NCBI RefSeq assembly: GCF_036324505.1
Contig: NC_086351.1
Coordinates: 6,628,001-6,692,000 of the forward strand
Length of the DNA: 64,000 bases
Direction: 5' to 3'
Source of the DNA: Eleginops maclovinus
Taxonomy: Eukaryota; Chordata; Actinopteri; Perciformes; Eleginopidae
Below, in pieces: positions 1-15,497 of the stretch. A program made the position numbers and the translations under genes. The notes beneath the pieces are model-generated. The model was given only the letters and a program-made list of their open reading frames with translations. It did not search any database and was not told the origin of the DNA. Numbering within the stretch: position 1 is the stretch's first letter; each line of letters starts with the position of its first letter.

Positions 1-360
1 TGTCCCCTCTCTTCAACAAGTGAAATATCGCCTAAGCTGGCTGTCAAAGTGAATCATTATTACATTTTATATAACACGGTTCAACCCTATTTTACACATC
101 AAAGTCTGTTTACAGTTCTTGAGAAGTGCTACAGCAAAAGCTGTGTGAAGCCTTTTGTGGCTCCAGAGGGAGCTGTGTGAAGTTTGATAAATTACCTCAA
201 GGGGTGTCACACGAGTAAGAGCTTGTTGGGGCTCCAGAAGTACAAGTTTCAAAATAAAAATCAAATCTGAAGGTGTGGAGGTAACAAGAAGTGAGTTTAC
301 AAGGCGTGTTAGCGGCTTAATGCAACATTAGCCGCTCATCTCTGACCAAACTGCTTTTGG

Positions 361-380
361 TGCATTGTGGGTAATGTAGG
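361..380 (-). promoter_or_regulatory. ZNF143/SIX5-like motif (candidate)
   Basis: On the minus strand this reads CTACATTACCCACAATGCA, close to the motif class bound by ZNF143 (core CCCA-AATGC) that is common in vertebrate promoters. It is a single motif match deep in an intron with no recognised transcript beside it. Motif similarity is seen; function is inference. Confidence 0.22.
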
Positions 381-1110
381 CAGCAGGCTTTGGAAGATAA
401 ATGTTTAGAATACGTTTAAAACAAACTCCTGCTGCATAAATTTGAAGCTCGATTTGAGCAATGCATTGAAACACTAATTTGTCATTTAGCGTGGCAAATT
501 TCCTTGATTCTAGCTTGAACTAGCCCACTTTCAAACCTCTAAAGTACTCTGTGTCTTTCTTACAATGTTTCGTATGCTTCCGAAAACAGAAAAAGCAATC
601 TTGTGGTAATGCAGTCATGTGATCACTTCCTCAATTCCCTGTGAAAGAGAAGCAAGGGCCTATTATAAAGATGTCAATCATCAGTCCGCTTCGCTTCACT
701 GAGGGAGTGTACACACAGGAGACCCCCGGCCCGAAAACCCCACACTACGTCACTCGGCAGCACAGCAACATCAGGTGTATGAGCTCAGTGAAGTGCAGGA
801 AGTATAACGGGAAGTGTTAAGTGAAAATGAGTCTAAGTAGCGGCAGAACATGCACAGGGGGTATCACTAACACATTTAGCAAATGCAATGCGAGTACAGG
901 AACTTGTCTTGTGTTGATGCATATTACTGATGTCCAGACAGCCTTATGATGATTTTGTTTTGAACGTCAAACTTAAAAGACTATGAGTGAGAGTGTAATG
1001 TATGGCTTTTTCTTTTTGTTGTAATGATTATAAAGTCAAATTTCCATATGGTATATTTCATTAAAACTTTCATCCAGATTGTTAAGCCAGCTTGTATTTT
1101 AAGGGAAGGG

Positions 1111-1190
1111 AAGTTTATTTGAATAGCAACTCCAAAACACATGGCAATTTAAAGTGCTGTACAAAAGACAGATCGGCATAAAGATATACA
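1111..1190. repeat. degenerate teleost interspersed repeat fragment
   Basis: The stretch contains AAGTTTATTTGAATAGCA followed about 25 bases on by AATTTAAAGTGCTGTACA. This spaced pair resembles a widespread fish repeat of the form TTTATTTGTATAGCAC ... TCAAAGTGCTTTACA, recalled from general knowledge. No terminal repeats or target duplication were found, so the family is not named. Confidence 0.45.
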
Positions 1191-2319
1191 TTAAACAGGG
1201 CATAAAACTTAAACAGGATTTTTATTCAAAGGGTTTCAAAAAAGATAACAAATACATAACGAAATAAAGAGAATGGCAAAGGAGTGCAAGACTTTTACAA
1301 ACATTTAAAGTTAACATTGCTTTGTTTTTTAACCTCTCTGATAAAATCTGGTGATAGTATTTTCTATTTTATCTTTCAGATGTTGAATTGATATAACAAC
1401 AGAAGAATTGAGACTTGAGGAACTTGTATGAATGTGTAGTTAAACTATTGTCACAGTATTCTCTCCATACAATAGATTTATCCAGGAGTCCCAAGATATT
1501 CTGTTACAAAAGTGCAGCCCACTGTTCTTCCAAAAAAAAGAAAACTCCATATCTCCTTTGCAATCTAAGTGAGGAATTTCTAGGGAAATCTGAGCCGAAT
1601 GGTTTTTCTCATCAGCTGGAACTATCACGTCTCAGTGCATACTGATACTCAAGGTTCAAAGTCTCATTTAAGTCTTTAACATACAGAACTTGTGTAATCT
1701 GCTGTATATAAAAGGGAATGGTATGGAAGGGACTGGATTCATTATTTTTACTTCTACAGTTATCAAAGCACTATACCAATGAGACATTTTTGTTCCTGCT
1801 TTTATCTGCAAGACAGGTGTGTGTTATTTGCTTATAAAATTCCTGACACAAAGGATTCCACACACTATTGTTGTCTTTTACGGTCAGATGCAGCACAGTT
1901 AGAAAATGGTACAAAAGGGGAAGCGGCTTAACAAAACCACTGAGGGGAAAACAACTAAACATGTGAGTTTGGGAGGAGGATATAAAGCAAACATCTAAGT
2001 ATTACTTTAAAAGTTCCAACAAAGAAAGGAAATCTAGCCTGGAGCGAAGATGTGAGGAGACTGAGCGTAGATGCTAACTGATATGCTTGAATAAAAGCTT
2101 ACTGTATGTGAACGCAATGGTCAATCAAAAAAGATGAACATGATAGTTGGTCATGTGATGGCATGGTGGTTTTTAGAAAAACTGATTCCAATAAAAGCAG
2201 AAGTGCAAGCTTATTGTGTGTCTTCATTTTAAAGCTAGAGACTCTTCTAGCTAAATTAATTGTATGATAACTATGACCCATGTATGTCAGGCATTATAAA
2301 CGCAGGTATAATGTGTTGA

Positions 2320-2620
2320 AGTTTGCTTTAGGAGCTGTATACTCATAGTTAGAATTACTCATAAATGTTTATAATGCTTATTAACTAGCTTTTTTATTAG
2401 CGTTAGGTATCATTTTACTGACATGAATTGCCAATTGCGCCTTGAAATGTCTATAACTCATTATAATCATGCTTATTATCAGGTGTTATAACATGCTATT
2501 CGTATTTATGATTGCTCATTACTCTTGTTATACAGTGTAATTGGCAGATTATAATGCATTCTTTGTATGTTTATATTGTTTATTATCGTGAGCATTGTAA
2601 AAAAGTGTTATTTAAATCCC
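2320..2620. repeat. AT-rich degenerate interspersed repeat
   Basis: The segment repeats variations of TTATAATGCTTATTA / CTCATTATAATCATGC / TTATAACATGC and ends in a GTAAAAAAGTGTTA stretch. That ending is like the AAGTGTTACC ends of common fish DNA elements. It is diverged and its borders are approximate. Confidence 0.35.
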
Positions 2621-5600
2621 AAAGCTGCTTCTGAACGTTGTTCCAGTCCCAGGGTGGGCATGATATGACATCTCTGATTATCAAACTCTCAGCAGGGTTA
2701 ACCGGTTAACTTTAAACACTGTCAATGATTCACAGTTGCCATGGGGTGGAAGAACCACAAGGCCACTGAACCTCAATTTCAGTGCAGTTATCAAGGCTGC
2801 AGAGAAAGAAGGCAGCCAATTACAACACTGTGGAGTGAGACAGTCCCTCAGCTAAATGGCCTTCTCTTTGTCCACAGTGGGAAGGACATTGTGGGGTAAT
2901 GGAACCCAGGTAAAAGGAGATAACGCAGCAAAAACACAAACATGTTCTTGAGACTAAAGGAAAACAGGTGTCAGGCTCCAGAGACTACAAAAGGCCAGAG
3001 AGGACGACCTGTATCACCAAACAAATGCCACATTCGGCTCCTTCCAACGGACACAATGCGGCGTGAATGACGGTGATTGGAGGAGTCGAAAGGCTCAAGG
3101 AAGTGAGCTGGATCAACGTTTCCATCCGACCCCATCAGCGGCGTGCTCTCACATCCTTCATAATCCGGCAGAAAGCTGCCTTTGTAAGTGTCCTATGAAC
3201 GGGTCGCAGTCAATCCCCAGATTAGCCAAAATCAGATGTGACTGGAGGCCACAATGAGGGATGAGAGTTAAACTATCCCTTTAGCAGCAAACACATGCCG
3301 TGCTGTACCTGCATTACACAGCGGCATATTAAAATGAAAATTACAGTCAAAGATGCTAGCTGGAAAATACTGTTTTGCAAATGTATTGTCTAATATACAT
3401 GTACATTTGAGTCTGTAACTTTAAACTGTTCCCTGCCTGTAAACCAGTCCACTACTTTTAGGTTTGGTTTGTTCTGTTCTTGTGTCACATCATATCATTT
3501 TGGACCTAAATACCTTCCTGTACCAGATTCAAATCAATTACTAAAAAATTAAAAAGGTCCGGCCCTGGCTCTCTTGCAAATCACCCAGGTTTGTTCTACT
3601 CAGTTCTGTTTACAAAAGCTTTCCTTATGAAATCATCTCTAGTCTTTTACCACTTGCACACACACACACTTCACAGCTTGTTAAAGTCAGCTTGCAAGCA
3701 CAAAACACATAACACACAAACTCAGAAAACAAAACACTGACAGAATCCTAAATGTTCACACTAAAAAATGTTTGCTTGATAGCTTTTAACCCAGGGTTTA
3801 CAAGTACACACTGAAATGTAACACATATGGCGTGTACACAACTATATTTTAAAGCAACACCTTTTGAATTCAAATGATTCCATATATTTATCCGTGAATA
3901 ATTTAATGTGATCATGACTCCTTTTTAATCTGTTGAATTGTCCCAGGTGATGCTGTAATGCAAACATGGCGGAGCTCAGTATTGGTGCATCGTGGTACCT
4001 AAGCAGAAGAAATAACTGCATGTGCAATGCATCATTTGACATAGTGCCAACTGAACAGTTGAGGGTACAGTATGTGACAGCTTCTGCGTGTTATCACTTA
4101 CTACCATACCATCCTGTTTCCTGACTGGCTGACATGTAGAGTGAACCACAAGCCCACGAGCAAAACAAGGCTGCTGCTCGGCTGTGGAGCACAAAGCTGG
4201 CTCTCCAGTAGCAGGCGGCGACAGGATAATTGGAGCTCAGCGTGAGCAGAAACAAAAGAGGCAGTGATGTCACTCGGGGGGCCATGGGGGACACTGTGTG
4301 GGGGGGGGACACCTTCCCCCACCCTGCACCAGCTTGTACTGCTACCCTTTCTGCCCCCTTCCACCCATTCACCGCCAACAGCTCCACCAACACAATGTCT
4401 GAGAGGCAGCTGAAAATCTTAATGAGTATGACTTTATCTAAGACAAAGAGTGACACTGTTCCTGCTCCAGGTCAAGACTGCCTATCAATAGCTCTCCCTC
4501 GCTTTCCACAAAGTTTCCCAGAATCCCTTGCTGTAATAACTGGGTTGTCATTCAGCTCGTAAGGTGTCAAGGCTCTGCAGAGGCCTCCCTCTGATTCTTG
4601 TTTTTGAGATATATGCCATGTTAGGCAGCCCTCCAAAGCAGACGGAGAAACAATGGCTGCCTTTGTGTCTCTTCCCACTTTTCATCAACAGGGGGGTTGG
4701 GTGATTCTGTCTCAGTGTCGGGCAGAAACGAGTGCAGCCTCTGCTCATTCACGGCTGTGCCAGCTAGAGATGTGTTTGGAGTGGCACAAAGAAAGCAATG
4801 CTGTCTTTTGTGAGAGGCAGGCTGGGTACCACTGGCTGGTTCTCCCTCCCCTTACCGCTGAAGCCTTGTGTTCATTCACAAACGTTCAATCACACCATCT
4901 CTCGATACGTGTCCATTTATCTTTCTCAGAAAGACGACTTGAGAATTGTGCTCTAACAATTTGCCCTCTCTGTCACTGTCATGTTTGACAGGGAATACAA
5001 AATGCTTCACAGAGGTAGACAATCCTCGTGCAAAAAAGGTGGAGATAAAAGTCTATGCAGAAAATCCCAGAAGTCTGGGAAACAAACAGTAGATTGGGCA
5101 ATGTTTTTATCCTACATGAACACAACAAAGCACACATTGAAGGAAAGTCCTGTATCTCCTTTTGACAAAAACATGCAATTACATTCACCAAGAGATGTAC
5201 TACTCTTTTTTTGAGTAAAACACATTCTGGGTAAAAATAAGCCAAAGACTGGCAGTCAGTGTTATTAGGAATGAAATAATAAACTCCTATTCATCAGACA
5301 TCCTAATTACACTTGGGAAATTGACATTACTCATTGTGCTTTGTACTGCCAAGGTCTCAAATCAAAAGCAAAAAGTAGAATAGAAATTCAGCAGTTGGTC
5401 TTGTACTTGCAGATAAGAACAAAGGCAGGAAAACAAAGTAAAGAAAATAACACTTACTACACCTCAGTGCATGTCTGGCTTTATTTGTACATTTCCTCAC
5501 CAACTGTTTTTGTGAGCCAGCCTTATTACGCGTTTTTGTCATTTATACCTAGGGGATGCTAACTGGCAGAAACAGAGCTTGATGGCGTCTATTAGTAGAT

Positions 5601-7723
5601 TCAACTGCGCTCCTCATGTCACCAGATGGAGCATCAGCATCGATGCAAATTGCTCCGTCCTTATCTCCCTCCCCTAACCCTTACCGCCAGTAATCCCACC
5701 TGGCCGAGCATGCCCTGTGCGCCTCGACAAGCAAATAGGCCACTTCAACAGCGCTGTTGCTGTAATTGGAAATAAGATTGGTCTCTTGCTCGGAGGATAT
5801 TTCACCTGGGCATGGCAGACAAACCTTAAGGCTTAATGATATATCCGATGTATATTCAGCAGACATTCTACCTAAATCCCCCTTTTTGACTCCGGGCCTT
5901 CCTCTATCAGTCGGATGACATGTGCTTACAGTAGTAAAATGCAGTGAAATGTAATCAAAGTATACTAAAAAAAGTGCACTATGCATGATCGACGTTCAGC
6001 TTAAGATATGTTTAGAGATCATTACCACTGAAATGATCTTCTTAAAATGTAAATGGCCTAATTATACTTCAGTCATCCCATGCATTCTCTCTGTGTGTGT
6101 TATTGTGTCCTGAAACCACATTTAAAAAAAACGTAAATTGTCCTTGAGCTTCCATGTTCATTAATTAGGAAAATGCCCAGAGCCAATCACTTCATTTATC
6201 CATTAAACCTTGAACACATCATCACCCTCTCTAATGTAGAATAAATGTTTTGAGCATGAAAAAATAAAAAGGGAACTAATGTGACTCATTTGTTTGATAA
6301 GACTTATTTGTGGTAACTTGGTTTGTTGTGTTTCACCGTTTCAGATCTGAACTCTGTGATAAAGATAACCTGCAATCTGTTACAGCTGTTGAGACTCAAT
6401 GATGCCAATCCTGGGCTTGGTAAATATAGAATCTGCACATACATTTTTCTCCCTTGAGATTTCTGTTATTCCACAGGCAACAAGAAATGAGATGTGTGAG
6501 CATAATCCACAACACTACGGTTGCTCATTAGGAAAACCTGGAAAGGGAATAAGGCAAGGTTTTCCTCACAGAGGCTGAAGGCACCCCCACATAGATCAGG
6601 GAGGTCGCTCAGTTCCCTGAAATCCTAAACTAATCCTCAGAGGAAACGAAAACATCACAGGACCTTCAGTTTCAGCCACAGTATGTTTGTGTTGTTACCA
6701 GCTGTGTCTGCACGCAGCATTCCGAGCTGTAAATTACATGTCTGGCCTCTTTGTCATCAGTAATCGGAAAATAGAAATCCCTAAATGGATATGATGATAA
6801 AGAATAACTACTTTGTGAAGCTGGAATTATGCAGCAATTGTCTTTTCTAGAATCAGTTTAAGTTTAAAGCCAAAGACTGAAAGTTTCTTACATCCAACAT
6901 CTGATTAATTGTCAAATAGCTTTCCCATAATTAATCACTCAGCTTAAGACATTACAACATCCAGACCACTATGACTATGCAAGCAGGCAAACTAGGCCAT
7001 TTGGGTGCATTCAAGATCCTTCCCAAAAAGCTAAAGACATTTATATTAGCATTTTACCCTCAGGCAGGAGAAGCTCTGAGGCCATGCTTCGAGCTACGGT
7101 AATGGTAGCAACAGCCGTCTCTTAATTTCAATGCTGGATTAACGAGAAAAAGCACTTTAAATGCACTGTCAAAGGGAGTTATAAAATCTCCTTCAAGTTG
7201 CTCTCCAAGTCTGGATCACCAAAGTGATACAAGCCATCTGTCATTGTGGAGAAATCTCCCTTTATGAGTGTGATACAGTTCTGCTGAAAAACTTTAGCAA
7301 CTAAATAACCTCAAACACGTTCAGAGACCCACCCAGAAATATTCTTTATCCATAAATAAGCAAAACTATTTCCTCCCACGGGGAATGTAAATGTATTTGA
7401 GCTGGCCAGCAGGAGGGAAAAGACGAGACGAGGAGTGAAAGCGTGTTGTGGCTTATTTCCAGAATGTTGGAAGACATTGCGGAAGCAGTTTGTCATGATC
7501 AAAGTGGTCAGAGAGAGATTAGGTAAGCAAAGAAATATGTCTTCCATACTCCCGTCTCTACCTACCACTCGCCCCGACCCCCTCAGTGTAAATAACCCGA
7601 GTGTCACTCGCTGACCCGACAGAAAATTGTCTTATTGATCCCCACAGCGATTTTCTGGCGTGGCCTTCTCCCACAGCAGCAGTTTGGTCAGAGGTATTGT
7701 AGGGGGAACTGTACTGGGATAAG

Positions 7724-7725
<2 letters not shown>

Positions 7726-7815
<90 letters not shown>
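7726..7815 (+). repeat. (TG)n microsatellite, about 45 copies
   Basis: An uninterrupted TG dinucleotide run of 90 bases. In the man1c1 transcript (minus strand) it would read as CA repeats. The open frames of alternating Cys-Val or Thr-His across it are artefacts of the repeat. Confidence 0.98.
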
Positions 7816-7817
<2 letters not shown>

Positions 7818-10800
7818 GGGTAAAAAAGGGTTATTGGGAATTGGTAGATTAGATGGTCTTGCTGAGTCATTTTTTTCTCCGACTCTGGTTAGGCACACGG
7901 GAAATCGCTTTTGCAGATATCAAGTTCCCATGGAAGTAAAATAACGGAAAGAGCACGAGTAGCATACTGAGCAGTTTCTAGAAAATACATTGCTCTTCCG
8001 AACCAAACACACACAAAACAACAGCACACAAGCACTTTCTCCTTTTTTTTCCATCCTGCATGCTTAGCGGTAATCTACAGGAGACCCCTGGGGTGAGGAA
8101 AAACGAGGGCCTGTCAGTCCTCTCATTGTGTATTCAGCCCGAGGGCACAGTTCAACACACCTCTGTTTCATAACACACAAACACCAATCTGTACTGGAAC
8201 TTCTTAGCTTTGCTCTCTGCTGATGCACATTTAAAACATGTTTTCTTTCTCTCTTTTGTTGTCCCTTTGCCATCAGGCTGCTCTTGTTTATAAAAAAACC
8301 CCGTGGGGAGTAGGATAGGGAGGCTGACTGCTTCTGCCTGCCCCAAAAATATACTCTCTACTGTCAGTAAAACACTGGAACTCTAAATGTTTGAAAAAAA
8401 GATAGAGCAGTGCACAATTTCATGCCTTTTTAATGCCTGCGTTCTCCAGGTGCTCATAGGCATGCCTGGGATAAAGGGCTAAAGTGAGTTAAGGCTCAGC
8501 AGGAAGAGAAAACGAACACAAGCTGGGGGGGAACTTCAACTAACGGGCAGCTTAGTTTCTATTTCCATATGAGGATGAAGTAAAAATGTTAAGGTTGCCA
8601 TGCTATTCTACTTTACAACATTAGATCCCTCATCAAATTGAACAATCTGATAAAATATAATTTAATAATTCCTCCTTGATTTTAAAATAATAATAAGATT
8701 ACTCACATTACAGAGTGCAAATTTGTCTTGTTTCTAGAGGGTCTTCTAGAGAAACTGGAGGCTTAAGGGAAAGTTAATTTGGTAAACTAATGTGTTTTCT
8801 CACTCAGCGTCCTTTGAGGAACAAAACTACATCAAAACCAAATGCCATAAATAATCTTGGAGAGTCATAAAACATGCAAAATTCAGAGGCATGATGGAAA
8901 AAAGAGGTTCAAAAAAGGAAAAGGCTGCAGGATTATGAAGCCCAAGTGCATGATGGAGGAAAATGGGAGTCAAGGAGCGGTGACTTACAGCTCGCCTTTA
9001 GCTAAGAAAGCAGAATGTTAGTGCACACAGCCACATGACTCATAAATCTCAATTGTTTTCCCTCTGTTGTCCAGTAAAATAAATCCGTTCCCCTTGCAGA
9101 CTGGGGGCGGGTGACTACAAAGTGCTGAAAGGGCACTTTCCAAGTGCTGCTGACCTGGACCTTTGATGTGTCAATAACAAGCTGCAGGAAATTCCTATCC
9201 CTGATTCCTGCACTGTTTTTTTTGTTTGCGTGGACGAGTGTGAGGTGACCTCGGACCCTGATAGGTCTGAATGTGCTGAGGATGACAATGAAGCATCAGA
9301 TAGGCAGCCAGCAGGAAACTGATAATGTTGACCTGAGAGGGAAAGAACTTCTCAACTGATTCCCCTTCCTGTTTCCTGTTTAAAACCTGAGAAAATAACT
9401 TTTGTTTCCAGCTGCTCGTTGGTTCCACAGATGAGCATTAGCTGGTAGTGAGGTAGTTTGAGGCCGTAAATACTCATTGATGTCTCTATAGCTTATGGAG
9501 ATGAGTCACTCCTATTGGAAACAACATGATGAAATGAGATCGGAGATGAGACGCAGTGGGGTGCAAATCTGCTCTGGACACACTTAGTGTGCACAGAGAT
9601 GGGGCGTGCGCTTGGGGGGGCAACAAAACTGCCTCGCTCCATGAAAATATATTCTAAAAAAAGAGTATGAAAAGAGGATTTATTGTACATTAACACAGGT
9701 CAGGGAAAGTGTAGAAACACAAGGGAGAGTGGGTGTTAATGAACTTCATCAGCCTGCTATATATGCGCTAGGGCGGGCTCATTTAGAATAGGGGGCTACA
9801 GCATGCATACCAAAATGCTGTACCCAAGTGATATGAATGATGATCGCATTGAATAACTACCAAAGTTATGGCTGTCCGGGTTGTTAAAAGGCACTCAAGC
9901 TGTACTGTTTTTGGTAACTCTTGTCAAGACCAGACTGAAGGAACTCCCAAGGTGTTTGCACATTAACATTCATGTTCAAATGTTAAGCAGTGGATAAAGT
10001 TCGGTGCTAATAACACTGGAGGGGTGAGGCAAAAGAAAAGTCTATGGCGAGAGACAAAGACAAGGCAGGACATGTACGATAAATAAGAAGTCCAACAGCG
10101 ACAAAGGTTTTTAGAAAAGTTGAGCTCATTTGACAAAGAATTCGATAAAATCTGATATAGTGACGTAACTTATTTCTAGTTCATCTGACTAATCTGTGTT
10201 GTGCATTAAGTGTTAACCTCTTTCTTCTTCCAGACCCACCGATGCACATCTGCCAGCACTATTAAATTTCCCCCATCAACTCATCACCAGACCCAGCCAT
10301 CTGCCCTCTCAGCTGCTCCTCATTCCTGATTTTCAATATATAGAGAGGATAGCTATCTGTTACACCACGTCAGATCTGTAAGTTGCCTTAGGGTGCCAGT
10401 ATAAAGTCTATTTCAATTGACTGTACATTGAGGTACATGTTTTCCATGCAGGTCATAAGCCTGAGTCTTGATTTCAAGTCCATTTTTAATTCCTTCCAGA
10501 ATCTACTTTTTTGGGGGAACTAGATATGTGGTCATTTATCTTTGTTCAATACATACAAGAATGTATTGGCTGCCCACTGTTGGGTCGGTTTTATGCATTT
10601 TAAGAATAAATTACAAGCAATCCACACATTTAAAACCAGGGTTTTAACTAGCTTTATGAAACTACACTCCGAAAATCCTACAGGAACAAAATGTCAACAG
10701 GAAATAGGCCAAATTACGAAACAAAGACACCACTGAATTTGTATTTCCCTGACCAGGAAGAATGACACATATATTGTTTCATTCTTCCTGTTCATTCTTT

Positions 10801-13800
10801 GGCTTATTACCTTGCATTGTCCCAGTTAAAGGAACCAATACATACATATTACATCTAAATCTCTGTATAACCTCATAAGTGTGTGGAAATACTGCAGGCC
10901 ACCTTAACCTATTACTTATCACTTTAATCATATCAGGGGTGTTACATTTGATTAAGAGTGGGACAACCCAAGGAGAATCTGTAAAGATAGGATGGCTTGT
11001 GATATATCCTCAGGGGTAAAGGGTTGGGATGCTTTATTAGATACAGACGTTTTGATTAAGAAACTAAAGACTGTCTGCAAAGCCCATAGCAACAACTCCT
11101 CAGTGTAGATCTTTGTTTGGATCAGGTTTTATCCAGTGATAATCAATCTGTGCATTTTAGTGTCCAATGGCGTGGGAGGAGATGAACTTGTTATTCAGCA
11201 GAAAGCTACCCATCCAGAGCCGGTGTGCAGCCTCCTACGCAGTGGAACAGGATTAGAGATGGAGGTTAGATTTAACATTTTGGGTTGAGGTTGTTACTGT
11301 TTGGCAGTGACAGACTTTGCTCTTTTTGCTGCTGCAGCGAGAGGGTTGACAGTAATGATGCCAAGAGCAACAGGAACACATTTAATGATGCTGATGATGG
11401 TACGATCAGACATTGTGTCTTTCTTTCAGTGTTTTCATCCTCCAGATAATGTATTAGGAAAGATTATCCTGTTCATGAGCACGCTGATAGCTCAGGTTTA
11501 TGTTTTTTTACACATGTGTTGATCATAAAGACCAGTAAAGTTTAGGCTGTTTATAACTGGTAGATGATAAGCAACCAAGAGACAATATCAATAAGCAATG
11601 TACAGCTGTTGAATAAAGTGAAAAGCTGGTACAGTTTAATTCCCTCCTGACTGTAGTATTGAATATACAATTAAAAACCAAAGAACAGACCACAGTATGT
11701 CCACACGAACACATAAAGTCAACCTGATGTTTGAAAATGTCTTTGAAGCCAGACATCAGATGAACTTCATGTCCTTTTGTGTGTTTATTAGATATGTAGA
11801 GCCAACACACTCTCCTGGAACTATCAGTATCATCTGGTTCAGTGTCTGAAATGGCTGCGAGCCATTCAAAAACTTAAGTTCTGCATATTTAGCTTCATCA
11901 TGCCTGAGCATGCCGCAACACACAGCCAGGCAGCCTGCCTAACCTTTCATAGCAACACGCTGATCTGTCCTACAATTTATCCCGCTGTGTTATAGCTTTT
12001 TGACGGCGCTGTATAATCAGTTTGTGTCACTGCCATCATTGGAAATTGAGCAGACAGACATCACGATGTGAGGGAACAATGATTACAGTTCAGAGGATAA
12101 TGTTAGTGGCTGAATTGCATGGCCTCCAACCTGCAATGCTAACAGTGTATCCAAACATGAGCACCATCTGTTTCACTGGGCAGGATGATGGGAGCGGTGC
12201 AGACGTGAAAGAAAATTATCTCTCCCTCTCCTGACAGGCAAAGTGCAGCAGCACAACATTTCACATTCAGTGGGACAGTCAGAACAACAAGATTGGGAGA
12301 TTGGAAAAGACAGAATAAGTCAGTAAGAATGGAGAGAGAACAATGGGCAATTCATATGAAATAGTGAGAGAAGAGAACTGGTTCAACAGAACTGGACGGG
12401 TAGAGGAGGAGAGCGAGGAGCAGCCCTACAAACAGATAGCTGAGACTCCCATTCGTTCACACTCGTTGTAAATTATTAATGTGAGCACTGAACAAATGAG
12501 TTCATTGCACAGGGAGGGGTAGATGAATAGCCCAGCTTGAGTCCCCCAAGATAACCCCTAAAAATGGACTCTTACCAAGTGACAGAGCACACACATGAAC
12601 GAACACTAGGTATCATCTGGTTTTTGAATGTCTAGGACTTATTCTAAGCAACTGTTTAGCCAAACACATTATCTGCAAATGTTCCCAAGCAAATGTAACC
12701 TTTCAAACTAGTAAAACATGTCAAAGTAAAGAGTACATATATTATGAAATGATACACCAATGATAATGCTATATACAGTAGCACAGTAGCAGTAGCATCC
12801 TGTTTTGAGTCTTCTGTAATGAGCTGGACGTATTTTCACTTTAAAAGATGCATTTAATACAATTTAGGTAAGTAATAATGGGTAAAACTATTATTGCCCT
12901 ACTCCAAAAAGGGATATCGAGCCCTACATATGGTGTAATGCTGTAGATTCTTAATTGGATGCACTGCCTGGGTTTGTATTCTGTTGGAAGTGGTACAATC
13001 ATTTGTTTGGTGCTTCTTCAAACCAGCCATCCAAAACCCATATTGACCTTCTGCTATTTTTTAGTATTTTCTGACATTTTATTCTCCAAGCAATAATAAC
13101 TCAGGCCCACAAGTCACATTAATAAATTATGAAGCAATTATTTGTTGCAGTCCTTATATAAACTTTATGGTTTTGAAGCCAGTTTGCTACAACTACAGCA
13201 ACTATTACAACTTGAAGCCTCCATATAAATGTTCCTAACTTACACTGTTTCAGATGGCCCGATGGGATATAGCTGCCAGATTATGTATGTGATGCCACAG
13301 AGGGCAAGTCGATAGTTTTAAGCCTTGGAGGAAACACTTTTTGCATTAATGTGAATGGTGGTTTTGTCACAGTGCCAACTGCCTGTAGCAGCCTTTGCTT
13401 AACAAGAGCCATTTTTTTTATTTGGGCTTTCTGCTCTGTTAGCTCCTTTAGCTCCTTTAGCAAAGTAAGTTCACTCATGTGTCTACTTCTCTACATAAAA
13501 AGATGATTTCCTGTGGCCCAGAGACCCTTGTGTGTGTGGTAGAACTGTTGTTGCAGGCATTGTTTCAGATCAAAGAAAAGCAAAAGAACACACACATTCA
13601 AATACTGGCCAAGTTGTTTTGACGAATGCAAAACACAGCTGAGTCTATTTTGCATGACGGAAGCTCTTCTTGTGGACTATGAATTCATTATCACATATAA
13701 ATCTTACATATCAGGCCCAGTGCTACTCATTACATAGCTGATAGGAAGCACTAAGGTCAAATGCTCCCTGAAACAGAATTTTGAAAAATATTAAATAAAT

Positions 13801-15291
13801 TATTTTAAGGTCTTTTGTTTGGAGACCCTTTGAATAAATAAAACAGCAGAAATAGTGAATTGTCGTACTTGTGCTGTTGATTGTAGATGTATTTTTGAAA
13901 TGCACTAGTCCGAAAAAGCATTTTGGTCAATACTGAAACCTTATAGCTGTATTGGGAATAATTATTTAAACATATGCACACAAACCACTTGCCAGACCTC
14001 AAACACAGCTAATCCCATTAGTCCCATTAGTTAATAGCCCACCACCTTCGCACTAGTTTAAATTACACATCGGCATCAGTGCCAATCAATACACAGGTCG
14101 AACAGAGGGCAGAAGATGTGACGTCAAGTTCCATGTAACAATCAGATAGAGAAGCTTTAATTTACAACAGTGATTAAAAACACTTGCATTTTGTCCAGCT
14201 ACACCGTAGATTACAGAACATAATTGGTCCCTCATGCCAATCATAGCTTTGTTACCGTCCAGTGCTTTATCTGTCCCAATTAAAATACTACCAAAGTGTG
14301 CTTTTAAATAGAATTCCCATCTTGCTGTAGCACCTCTAAAACACACCTTTGATCAAAGCCTTGAAAGACAGATTTCTTTAAATTGTAAAATCGTGGCTCC
14401 ATGTCCTTTGCTTCAACAGCAAATATCTCGCAAGCTGATTAAATTACAGCGAGGTGGACTGAATGCCACAAACTGAAGGTCAAACAGGAAATCATTTGCA
14501 CAAATTACAGCTTATCAGGGTTTTAAGATCTGCGTACCCAACAATGCCACTCAGTTCAACATAAGGAATAGAGGCCAGATGGTGGTTAGAGAAGTACATT
14601 ATAGTAAAACTTCAAACTCTTGTCAAGCAACAATACTGACAAAACCAAGGTACTCAAAACAGCTGCCTCAAGGTAGAGCCAAAGAGTTTCTAAAACAGTA
14701 AGCAGCTCAAATAAACGTTAGAAAAGAAATACTGCAATAAAGACACTAGAACTGTAGTTTACACATTTTCAGATTTCCTGCTTCAGACTAAACAGGAGTC
14801 TTCCTTAGCTTTTGCGTTTCTTATATTTGTATGTACAAAAGTCTCCTTCGAGGATCACCGCAACAACCTTTCGCATCTTTAAAAGTTGACAGCTTGTTTT
14901 CCTCTGCCTTCACAAGCAGCATTCCAATTTCTAAAATGTCAAGTAAGTAAGGAGGTGTGTACTGTAAGCCTTAAAAATACTGTCAAAACACACAAAACAA
15001 GATGTGATCTCTGCTGTATTATCAGGTGACCTGGGAGGGGTGTTGGATAGATGGTCAGCTTTCATTCACTGTAGACAGCATATAGTCGCCTCCTGTAAAG
15101 ACTCAACAGTCCTCAAAGGTCCACATCTAACTGTTGTAAACGTAAAACAAACAAATGCATAAACAGACTGCTGCTCGATTCAGTTGGGTTAGGCTCTCAA
15201 GCTAATGGTCACTGCAGAATTAATTGCAACCATCCATTTCACCTAAAAAAAAAAACATGGCAGAGCTATTTCTCCTGTCACGCCACAGCTT

Positions 15292-15497
<206 letters not shown>

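Noticed and set aside
4270..4330. G-run cluster followed by C-run near 4276-4330 as a regulatory element
   Set aside because: The runs are irregular and isolated in intron sequence; nothing supports function beyond composition.
7632..7944. Thr-His and Cys-Val repeat proteins over the microsatellites (also at 15220-15518 and 31739-32193)
   Set aside because: They are translations of dinucleotide repeats, not genes.
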